From Pinus tabuliformis (Eukaryota; Streptophyta; Pinopsida; Pinales; Pinaceae), in contig CM062808.1 of NCBI GenBank assembly GCA_031772625.1, forward strand, positions 474,421,655 through 474,485,654: 64,000 nt of DNA, given 5' to 3'. This document shows, in pieces, positions 47,636-58,249 of the stretch. The position numbers and the translations under genes were made by a program. The notes under the pieces were generated by a model. The model made no database searches and was not told the DNA's origin. It saw only the letters and a program-made list of their open reading frames with translations. Each line of letters begins with the position of its first letter. The stretch's first letter is position 1.

Positions 47636-49732
47636 TGATGAGCCCCAATTTTTGGTAACAAATTGGGATCATTTGGCCTACTTACCTTGCTCAACCCTTC
47701 ATCTTTTATCACTTATGCATTCATTTCTTGGTATATTCGTGTTATTTGTAGGAAGAAGGGCAGGCATTATATCTATGTGGCTAATACATGATGATTTCAG
47801 GTTTTTTGGCATTAAAGGGAGCAAAGACCACGCAGAAGGGGACAAGGAGACAGCAAAGGTGGCATTGCAGGTTTATAGGGATGTTGTCTACAACCTTAAA
47901 TAACCTCCCTCGTGATCTCCACCCTAACTCCGAGCTCCAACAGCTCTCCCCACCGAGCTTAAAGGCAGCCAACAGGTTCTACAGGAACAACAGTTTACAG
48001 CAGTTTAACTTTTAGTTGGACAGCCGAGCTCCATTAATTGAGGAAGCCAGCTTGATCCTCATCTTGTATAAATATTAAGGTTGTAGCATTGATAGGAGCT
48101 TTTTGAACTTTTGAACTACTGTTGCAATTTCTAAGCACGAGCTACAGCTCGGTTTTTGCTCTTTGTAAGCCCGTTTTGGCATGTCATTAGACTCATGATT
48201 ATTCAATAAAGACAGACAACTTTTGATTCAATTCTGAGTTTTTAAGGGAGCTATAGCTCTCAGGTTAGGGCCCAACCTGAGAGCAATAGACCTCCTCTTC
48301 TTTGTATTGTTACTTGTCTTTCTTTTCAACACTTTATTCCTTTGTTTTGGCATGCACTTAGAATTTACAGTCTGTTGATTTGATTTCTTTTATGTGATTG
48401 AGTAGGATTAGTTTATGGTTCAAGTGCTTTTAGTTGTTTAGATTAGAGTAGGAGGATCAGCATTCATTAGAGCTCCAAGAAAAGGCTGACAGTGCACTCA
48501 CTGCCATCTCTGTTTAGAGATTGGGGGTGTAGACCGTACCGGCCACCAAAAACACGCAGTCTTACACTTTCATTCAAGCTGCAACACAGTCATTTCAATC
48601 GTAGATCCATCCATGCATTCTGATCTTGAGCAGTATTTCTTCATTCCAACTCCATGCACGATTTCTCTCTGAAGTTTACCTTGTTGTTCGTTGATTTAAT
48701 AACACAGTTAGGATAGGTTGATGAATTCTTGGGTTTGTGCAGATTTGTTTCCTTTACACGGTGTGCATCACTCTGTTATCTTCTTCTTCTTCTCAACCGC
48801 GTCTAAAGCCACCTACCCAACCTCTGTTCAGATCGTTTTCCTTCCAACACTTCCACTGTTCACGTAGTTCCATCTTTTTGGACTTTTCATTGCCTCCACC
48901 CTTCCATTCTCCAACCAGCTGCACCCACTCTTTCCTCATATCATATCTCTGTCCCTGAACCATCATAGGCTCCCTCTCCATCCTACCTATCCACCCATAC
49001 AACTCCTCCACTCTTCCATCACCCAACACTCCAACCACAGAACATCCTGTAGAAGTTAGCAGCCTTCCTGTAGAAATCCCAAGCTTCCTGTAGGATCCCC
49101 TGCAGACATCCTGTAGAAACCTGTGACCTCGGTTTCCGAGCACCTGGACGTTGTGGACTTCTATGGAATGATGTTTTGGATCCTCTGGAACCTCTCCTAG
49201 CCCTCCTGACCTTTCCCAAGCTTTCTTTCCTTCGAACTACCCCTGCACAGTCAAACCCTAATAAGAAACAAAATCATAATAACTCCAAACCACTTAAGAA
49301 AAAATACAAAAACAATGTTCTTTTTAGTAGAAGTAGCTTAGTTTCATGCATCTCATATCACTAGAAGTAATGGCATCATTTCTATAAGTTTGCACACCCA
49401 CCATTGCATCATAGAGATTAGACTAGTCAGATTAGGGTTTACTAGGGTTTCCCTATTTTGTTGGCTTTCAGTTCATTATTGCAAAGTAGGTTAATCTCCT
49501 TCGAGGTAGTCTTCGTCCATCATTTATAAAGCTTCTTCTGAGAGCATATAGAAGTTGGCTTGAGCCCTAGCGGACTTGTGCCAGCTAACCAAGTGACAGC
49601 TGCGACAAGAGCTAGTACTTGTGCATACAACATCGTCGCTTCCAAGTTTGTTACGAACTACCGGGTTGATAAAATTAGAGATAGGAAGCTCCAGGAGTTG
49701 TAGCATTATTGCTACAATACTAGAGCCCACCA
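47636..49732 (+). repeat. Athila 3' LTR
   Basis: 2,097 bp matching 34175-36272 with scattered single-base differences. TATAAATA at 48067, AATAAA at 48205, hairpin at 48256-48284. Four exact TCCTGTAG motifs lie at about 49044-49118, against two in the 5' LTR. Confidence 0.9.
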
Positions 49733-50204
49733 CATGTCACCGCCACATCAACCCTTACGTACCCTCTGCTACGCAACAAGCTATCCCATCATGCTGACGT
49801 CATCTGACCAAAAAACGCCAAAAAGTCCCGCCAAAGCCAAAATTTTGTTAAAAACACAAGAAAAGCTCATTTTTGTCATTTTTCTCTGCGAGCAGTCTTC
49901 CATTCAAATTACGTCCGGTTGATTGTGTGAGCCTACAGTCTGCCACCCTGCCAGAGAAACCACAGTGACGCGCTCTACCATCAGTCATTTCAACCTACAA
50001 TTGTACAATTCGTCTCCTTAAACCAGGTATTTATCCATTTGACCAGTTACCCTGTAATTTCGATTTTCCTCTGTGAATTTTACCCAAAGAACCAAATTCA
50101 AGCTGAAAATAGTCCACAGTTGTTATATAGAGACACACCCACAGCTGTTTTGCCCATTTTTCCACAAAAACCCGACCTCCAGTTTGAACACAAAAGAACC
50201 AAAC

Positions 50205-53200
50205 ATGGAGGCCCCCGCAGCTTTGAACGTCGCGCCCCTTAATGCGCCTCATAAAGACCTGGATTGGTTACCCTTAGCTGATAGATATTTTCAAATTAAG
50301 GAGTTATCTGGTGACATGAACTATCTCGAGGCATTTTGCCGAATTAGGAATAGTCATATGAGCAACTCTGATACCTATGGGATATGGAATTCTAATCTTC
50401 CCAGGTATTACCTTCCCTCAGTCAATGTGTTCCCAGATATTATTCACAAATGTTGTGCCAACTATGACCGTGTCAGGAAGGCAGTCATGACCTCATCCCA
50501 AACTGTTCTCTTTTACATAACTGTTGAATCTATCAATGAGATGTTATACTTCCATCCCACTCAGCCCCTTATTCCTCTTTCCATGGGGTATCTACTTGAA
50601 AAAGCTTCTCAATTTTCCAGCTCAGAGATAACCCGGATTGCTCAATTATTCATGAAACAAGATTGCCAGCCCCAATACTCACCTCCCTATGTGCATTCCT
50701 GGTTCACTAAAACTGGCAAGCTTATTCTTGACATGATATCCTTTATCTTGGGATTCAAAACCAGTGAATATGTTGATGAGACCATCTTAGTTATGTTGTC
50801 AATGTTTACTACTGGACAGCCCCCTGCTGTCAAATTTGACTATGCCTCTTTCATTGCCAACAAGATCCATGCTCAATTTATGAATTTGGAGAGGGAAGGA
50901 GTCTTCAAGTACACCTCATTCATATACCACCTTTTGTTATATTATCAGCCAGACAACTTTTCATTTTCCATCAGGAAATTAGATTCAAAAGGAAATCATA
51001 GGTCTGTGATCTTTTGGAGCTCAGTCTTCCATAAGACTTATGTCTCCCCTTATACTTATAGTGAATTCATTGACTTGTTTGTACACCCTGCTTCGACTCT
51101 GTTGAGAGGAGCCCCTCCTCCTAGAATTTCTGGTGATATGAAGAAAATTTTACGTCTTTCCAAAAGCTACAGAATAGGTGACTGGTACCTCTACCAGAAT
51201 CACATTGAAATCAGAATATATGGATGTGAATTATGCCCATTCAAGTTGCCTAGGTATGTGCCTATGAGGCTATTTGCATTAGAATATTTCATGCAGCTCA
51301 TCTGCTCAGACTTAACCCACTTTTGTAATGTAAAGAAAAAGGCTCAGTTGAGAATAAAAAACCAATTAAGCCCTTTTATCATCAATAAGAGGGAGGCATG
51401 GCAAGATGTTGATAAGATATTAGGGAAAGACTTTAAATTGAAGAAGAGTTTTGTGTGGGTGCCATATGACCCAAATAGCTTTATAAGTGACAGAAGAGTA
51501 AGAAACGGGTTGTCAGTTTATATTCACCATAGCATCCCTGAGATTGAATAATTTGCTAATCAGGATGAGTGGGTAGAGGTTACATTAATAGAAGAAATGA
51601 CTGAACAAGAATAGATGGAACAAGCTATCAAAGATCTTGAAAAAACCCTTGACCTGGACTCTTTTGGACAAGTATCTTTAAAGCTGCCTTAGCAAACTGA
51701 AGTGGGTACATCCTCTGCTGGAACTTCATAGTAGCATGTACAAGAAACCAGCACACCAGTTACAGGGTCTTCTAAGGGCAAGGAAGTGGTAGACACAGAG
51801 CAGCAAGCAATGACTGATCATCAAGGGAAAATTCCTCCGGTCCAAACCAAAGCAGCAGAGATTCCTGCATTACAGACTCCTCTAAATGAGGAAAAAGGCA
51901 AGAAAAGAGACAGAGAAGAAGCCACACCTATCAGTGGACCTGCTGAGAAACCTAGTGTAAAGAGGCAAAGACTAGTCCTCTGTCAGAAGAGGAAATCATT
52001 GAGGAAACCACTGACAGCCTAAGAGGTGAGAGGGTAACCAGCCAGCAGACTTCCCCAGTGATAGAGACATCAACTAGCTCACATAGGCAAGAGCTAGAAA
52101 GGCAGCATAGTGTTGAAGTGTCATCTACCAGGCCACCAGGCAAACAACCCTCTGACATCAAAAGGACATTCACTGAGATAAAGGCCAAGAACGATCCACT
52201 AAGGCTTCAAATTTACAACCAGTATCTTAAGATGGCCCCCACAAAACAACAAAGATTAATGTCAGCATATGACATAAAAGAAGGAAAGATGATCATGAGT
52301 CATTTTAAGCCCAAGGTGCAACAACCGCAATCAGCAGCTGATTACATCAGGACAAATTTGGATGTCTTAGCTAAGGATATTCATCCCATAGACCAGATTG
52401 AGCTGCATAAACAGACTGGAGAGATGGTATACTCCACACTAGCTGATAAAGCTATGTTAGCTCATAAATTGCAAAACTCCTTGAATAATACCTCTGCTCA
52501 GTTAGATTTGGAGAAAGCTTCTTCTCAAGAAAAAGATAACAGGATCAAATCCTTGGAAGAAATTATCATTGAACTGGGACATGATCCCAAAGATGCCAAA
52601 GGCAGAAAGGCACTGATGAAGAAGAAAGAAGAGGACATTTCTGCCCTCAGAAAATAGCTGAAACTGCCTCCTTCTATGCACCCTCAGACTGTCGAAATTA
52701 TAGAGCAGAAATCACAAGAGGATATGATGGAGCTGCTCATGAAACTTAATGAAAGATTAACTGATACAGAGCAGGAACTGGAAAAAGTGCTAAAGGAAAA
52801 GCAGGGAGAGTCGACCTCCCAGCCACCTGAAGACAGCCCTACAGTCACAACTGCAGTCCCCTCAACAACTAGACCAGCATTGGCCGCAAATTTCCTAGAA
52901 GCTGCAGCAACAGTAATTACAGATACAGAAACAACAACAACTGCACCAGGTAGCAGTACATGAATGAGCGCAGAAGAATTGACCAAAGCCATGGAAGAAA
53001 TGAAACTCTAAGTGTCAGAGCTCAAGCAAGTAAAGCAAAAATTGGCAAAATTAGAACAGAGTTATGATAAATCCAAAATGAATGTGGCAGAGAAAACAAG
53101 GGAGGTCAAAACATTGGAGAACAGGGTGAGAGCATTAGAAAAGGATCTCTCTCACTCTCTGGATAAACCTCTAGCAGAAATCAAAGGAATGTTGTGGACC

Positions 53201-53845
53201 AACATCAATCAGTCCCTTGGTAATGTGTGGAGACCTATCCAAGTCATCTATGAGTAAATTGACCTAGTAGGAAAGGCCCAAGTGGAGATTCAAAAGGCAA
53301 GGGCTTTGTTGGGACAGATGCCTGAACAAGCTAACCGGTTGATTAATTTTTTGAACACCAAGACCAGTGAAGAACTGGAGGCACTAGAAATCAGAGACAG
53401 AACAGCCACCATTTTGGATATCAAGAGAGTTCTAACCATGAGAACTCTGATGCAAAATTTGGAAAGGAGATGCCAGGACATGCAGGTGGAGATTGATTCT
53501 TTCACAGAAAAGTTTACAGTCCTACATAAAAAAGGTTTGCCAAGTCCTTTGGGGAGTAAAAATCGTCTGATGAAACATGTAGATTACACACACAAGTTGA
53601 ATAAATATGATGCTGATCAAGTTAATACATCATCAAGTACTTCAGGAGAGAAGGCACTTCCATTTGGCCAAGCCCTATACGATAGCCTGGAAAATTTATT
53701 CTACATTGAGCACGAGGTAGAGCATCTGTTCACCATCCCACCTAATTTCTACAGATACATAGAGACTGAAGAAACTTCGAGGAAGCTTCAGAGACATAAA
53801 TTACTAGGACCGCAGTGGTGGCAAAGTATGTTAGAGATTCTATAA
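50205..53845 (+). pseudogene. U3-encoded LTR-ORF, copy 3
   Basis: ATG 50205 (MEAPAALNV). The N-terminal half is intact for about 448 codons to TAA 51549 (CAA elsewhere), the best copy of this domain. Then TAG 51612, TAG near 51690 and a double TAG near 51729 (CAG CAG in LTR2). A one-base loss near 51975 changes frame. Later stops at 52655, 52961, about 53009 and 53255 break the coiled coils; the end is TAA 53843-53845. The N-terminal domain includes FYITVESINEML, YASFIANKIHAQFMNLEREG, VFKYTSFIYHLLLYYQ and IYGCELCPFKLPRYVPMRLF. Confidence 0.75.
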
Positions 53846-54205
53846 ACGTATCTTTGATATCTTTGGTCAATTGAAAATTTTTGGGACCGTCTACTATAAT
53901 ACGGAGAATAGAAATGAATCAGAGTCATGCGGGTCAAAGTGTATCACATCAGAGTGGAAGAATAGCTGATGCAGGGCGGAATAGGCAGCATAGAGTATCA
54001 GTGGAAGATGGCCATAAACCAAATCACAGCACCTACCTCCGGTACATCTCATAAAGAGGGAATAGCCAACACAACATCAATTTAATGCATCAATTTATTG
54101 TTCCCCTGTTTTCGAGACTGTCTGTCTCTATCTTTGTAAAACGCATTAATTTTAATCAGATATTATCTTCTTCAGATATTTTTGTAAGATGTTTTGATAT
54201 TTTTG

Positions 54206-54293
54206 TATAAATACCCCCCCAGACGAAGTATTTGGGGTTGGTTGATGCGTGTTCATAGTGTCTGACTGTAATACTGAAGTTTTCTGTAATAAA
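54206..54293 (+). promoter_or_regulatory. LTR3 TATA box and polyadenylation signal
   Basis: TATAAATA 54206-54213 and AATAAA 54288-54293. The U5 hairpins follow at 54599-54624 and 54659-54682 with their stems kept. Confidence 0.65.
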
Positions 54294-55056
54294 GAGCTGT
54301 TGGAACCATTTTTGTCTCGCTACTGAATGAGAAATTGATGCTGAGGACTATGTTACAAAATTCTTGAATCATCTTATGGATCAATAAGTCCCTTCTAACT
54401 CGTGTTTTATAGTTTCTATGTTTATTATATCATCTATATTTCATGATCTCAATAGTAGAGAAAAAGAATAATTCAGAATTTGTTTAACTACAAACTGTCT
54501 TTAATCTTTGTTATTTTCAATGTTTTCTTCAAAATTAGAATAAACAGTGAATTCTTAATTGCTCCTCTTTCCCCTGATTCTTTCATCTTGAATATTTGCT
54601 AAGGAATTTTTAACTGCTCCTTAGCAGTAATCATCCCTTTTCCCTCTGTCAAATATGATGAAGGATTCTTAACTTCCCTTCACCCAATTGACTCCATTCC
54701 ATCTGATTCCAGCTTATAAATTGTTCCATACTTGAGTACCTTGCTCTGTGATACCTCCTCTGATCAGAAACCTAATCCAACAAACTATCCTTCTTTGACT
54801 CCATCATGCCCAATGGACTGAAACTTTTCAGTTTTACCTCACTATTCTATTAAATCTCCATCCTTCCAACCAAATTCAAAACAAAACCCTTGCACTTCAT
54901 AGCTAGCCTAATACATCTCAAAACAAAGCTAAATTATAAAGAGAGAGCCCTCTCTGGATACAGATTGGCTAGAATCTATATCTAAAAGATTGGTATGTGG
55001 TTACCTCGGTCGTATTCCCTTTCTTACAACTTTAGGGAACAACCTGAGTGATAACA

Positions 55057-55916
55057 AATGCAAATAGGTTGTATTCTACATATTCATAGTTTCTTCCATG
55101 CATCTATAGTCTTTCAACACATGCATAACCAAAAGATTCTTTTCCAATGTTTCATAACAACTTCTTGAAACCAAAATGAAGCAACTTACAACTAGTTAAA
55201 CAGAAGGATGAATACAAGTTGTCATTCTTTCTTTTAGAAAAAATGTTTTTAAGAGAGAAAAACCAAAACTTTTTTCCTAAAAATAAATTTCTAGGACACC
55301 AATTTTGTTGACATAATATAGTTACAGATCTTATTTCAGCTCATGAAAATATTTTCTATCCCTTTTGGTCCACAGACACTACTGAAAATCAAGGTAATGG
55401 GAGACTAACACTCTATAACAATGGCTATAGAGAGTTAGTAGGCCCACTAATGCTCCTTGTGAACAAGCACAGTGCTTTATAAAGCTCTGTGTAACCTGCT
55501 ATCCTACGTTAGCGTGGGAAATCTATCAAAAAGAGGGTTTCCAAGATCATCTTCTGATATGAATGTATACAAGCAAGATGCAGCAAGATATTTGGTGGGT
55601 CATAAAAGGATTGCAGAAGAATAGGGAGCTCTTAGAAGGAGGAGAGAACCGAGAAGAGTCTGGGTAAACGGGGAACTAGATGTATAGTCCCCAGTGGAGT
55701 CACCAATTCTGCTATGGGGTAAAATGCATGGTGTATGGAGAATGAAAACTACCCTCAAAGGCCTTCCTGGGGCCTTCGACAGACTGTAAGATTATCTGCA
55801 GATGCTACCAAGCTATACACATGTTCATATACAAATATCAATTAGCAAAGTATGGAAAGAGGATTACCTCAAGTCTCCTTCTAGATTTTTTTGGATATCA
55901 CAATGCAGCCAAGTGG
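55057..55916 (-). other. Flank of the array: remnant with a minus-strand primer site
   Basis: No gene is seen. The minus strand at 55705-55687 reads TGGTGACTCCACTGGGGAC, one base from the family A primer site. If it is real, the LTR of an older minus-strand Tat-like element would start near 55710 and run right, and 55057-55686 would be its leader. Only one LTR edge is visible. Confidence 0.45.
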
Positions 55917-57390
55917 TGTTGGAAATAATATTGAGAGGGGGGGGTGAATCAGTATTAGAAATTTAACAATTTTTCATTTCCATAAACAGATTGATATATG
56001 CTACTTCTGTTAATCCAACCTGCATATATACACAATTGTGTTTAGAGAAAACCACGTATATCTTACAGACTTATAATTTAGTTAGCTGATCTTAATCTAT
56101 ATATCAGAACGATAAAATAGTAATCAAGTGCAGTAAACAGTACAGGCAATCACACACATGAACACAATATGTAAGGTGGAAACCCAATGTGGGTGAAAAC
56201 CACCTACTAAAATTCATCTCTATCTTCTTTTAATTAGAAACTTCTTTTTACAATATTTCTATACTGGTGCGGTCTTATACCATTATGCAGGCTTCTACGT
56301 GCAAAAGGCTACAACCTTCTCTTGTTCTCTAGCTTCTCCTGGAAGGGAGCTACAACCCCCTTAGCTCTTGTACTAGCTGATGTCCTAGTACGTAGGTGCT
56401 GGCCTATAGAAGGCTACAACCTTCTCTTTTCTTCCAGGGACCACGTTTCATAAATTTTCAGACTGGATCCATCAATAACATCAATCAAACATCAAATATA
56501 TTGGCATCAACCAATCTCCTTTACACCAACCAAAACTGAATCAAACAATCACTTCTCTGAACGTTGTAACCAGAATACAGTAACAGTAACTAGAAACCAA
56601 TCCTGAACCCAGAACACTGCAGCAATAAACAAAAGTAGCTAAAACATATTTTATGAGACATACGCTACTTCAATATGTAGAAACTGCATGCATATGTTGT
56701 TATATTAAGGCAAACCTGCGTATATGCCATTTTGAATTACCGAACCAGCGTGTATATGCGCCTTTTCTATGCTGAACCTGCGTACAGATCTATAAAATAT
56801 AATTTACCCTTTTCAACTATTCAGACATCAATTATACCCAGATCATCAGATTTATAGATCAAGTCATGCACCAAATATAACAGATCAAAATCACACAAAG
56901 ATACTTCTCTTCAAGCCTTAAGATCTTGACCCATCAATAGAACTTATCCTTCTTCTAGCGCTCAGGTTCCTCCTTGATTCAGATCCAGCTATGCACCATA
57001 ACCCAATGACCAGTATTCTAGATCTTGCTCTTCATAAGATATTCAATCCTTGAGTGCCCTTGCCTAATGATATCCTTCCCCTTTTATAGTCTTAGGCCTT
57101 ACTCAATACTATGGTCCAAAACCACTTAGAGCCAATACCTGGGTCCAAATACCTGGGTTCAACTCTTCAGACGAGATACCATGGTCCAAAACCATAGGTC
57201 CAAATACCAAGGACCAAAAACCAAGATTTCCAAACTATATGCGCTTTTCAATGGGAACCTGCGTATACCTCCTTTTCATTTATTTTGAGAGCATATGAGC
57301 CTAAACTATCATCTGAGTGATTTTCCGAGTGAGTTGCCATCAAGGACAATACCTATGCCATAGTGCCAATCCTGTGTCATAATGCCAACA
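55917..57390 (-). repeat. Copia LTR of the truncated pol-bearing element
   Basis: Begins TGTTGGAAATAATATTGAGAGG with a shorter G run and ends GCCAACA. It shares many blocks with the LTRs at 17773 and 21624, including the AGGTGG...CCACCT hairpin and degenerate GCGTATAC motifs, so it is the same family. A minus-strand TATA is near 57081-57088. The polypurine tract on the minus strand follows directly at 57391. Confidence 0.8.
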
Positions 57391-58249
57391 ATCTCCCCCT
57401 TTGGAATTGATGGCAACCCCAAGTCACTCAAAGTCATTCTCACCCTTTTTCATCAAGGGAAAAGGGTTATGCTCCCCCTGAGTACATGCTGAAATCTCTG
57501 CTCTACTGTGTTGTCCATGCTCCCCCTAACTGTAGGCAAGGTCTGCAAAAAAATATTCTACAAGAAAGAACATGACTCTATACATCATAAACGACCTTCC
57601 TATCACCAAAGACTCATACATACATCCATCTCCCAACCAAGTAGGGATATACCAAAATTGACTCATCCACCCAACCACGTGGGGATATACCCAAAAAAAA
57701 ATTATACATGATAAAACAAGAATATTACATCATCCATCTCAGGCATAGTGGGGAAACAAAATAGGTCGTTACATGACCTTGATAAAGCAATACATGACAT
57801 GGAGACCAATACTATGATAGTCATCAGCAACTATCATCAGCAGCATCTGTCAATCACCATCCAGATCGGCAACCATGATCTCCCTCTGCACTTGTTCCAC
57901 CTGAATCAAAAACAACTGTGAAATTGTACCAAGATCTTCTAAGGTAATGCGAACAATTAACTATTAGAAGTATATGCTCCCCCTGAACTTGTGCCAGATG
58001 ATCAGACCCACATCAGACTCTTTTCATCCTGAGTCTGGCCCATTGATATTCTTCAAACTAACATATACGCTACTGTATCCATAGAAACCGGCATATGTAC
58101 GCAGATATGCTTCATGAAACTCGTGTAAAACCACTGTTCTATGAAACAGATGAGTGTCAATAGCAAGATGATGCATCAACTACTCCCATATTTTGTCTGA
58201 GGTATTCAAATGTCTCCCTGGGTAGTGTTTTGGTGAATATATCAACAAC
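57391..58249 (-). other. Copia 3' noncoding region with PPT-like runs
   Basis: Holds minus-strand GGGGGAG-type runs at about 57393, 57474, 57522 and 57978. No gene is supported; the 67-codon plus-strand ORF at 57508 looks like chance. Confidence 0.55.

Larger units (their letters stand above)
34175..49732 (+). mobile_element. Athila-group Ty3/gypsy element inserted in LTR3
   Basis: 15,558 bp, flanked by CATGT at 34170-34174 and 49733-49737. LTRs of 2,098 and 2,097 bp are highly similar by eye. The primer site is the Athila type, and the layout is LTR, leader, gag, protease-RT-RNase H-integrase, long spacer, post-pol ORF, LTR. Coding damage is slight: single stops and one solo-LTR insertion. 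That makes it younger than the family A array it entered. Confidence 0.9.
1..55056 (+). mobile_element. Family A compound Ty3/gypsy (Tat/Ogre-like) array, LTR-int-LTR-int-LTR
   Basis: Three copies of a long LTR (from 1, 14494 and 33322) alternate with two gag-pol internal regions (7132-14493 and 25973-33321). The third LTR ends at 55056 and is followed by unrelated DNA starting AATGCAAATAGG, so the array closes there. After subtracting nested insertions the LTRs are about 6,213 bp (adding about 142 bp lost left of the window), 6,235 bp and 6,172 bp. LTR ends are TGTTAG...TAACA. A primer site TGGCGACTCCACTGGGGAC follows LTR1 and LTR2 after a 4-bp spacer but does not follow LTR3. Placement in the Tat/Ogre group is inferred from that tRNA-Arg-type primer site, the archaeal-type RNase H and the long LTRs. 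A shared central LTR usually indicates unequal LTR recombination. Confidence 0.85.
33322..55056 (+). repeat. Family A LTR3 (right-hand LTR)
   Basis: Starts TGTTAG at 33322 and ends TGATAACA at 55056, followed by non-LTR DNA. It is split by the Athila element (34175-49732). Without that element it is about 6,172 bp. A stretch of about 30 bp present in LTR1 and LTR2 after CCCCAATCACTTA is missing at about 33494. The foldback is at 33669-33790. Confidence 0.85.
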
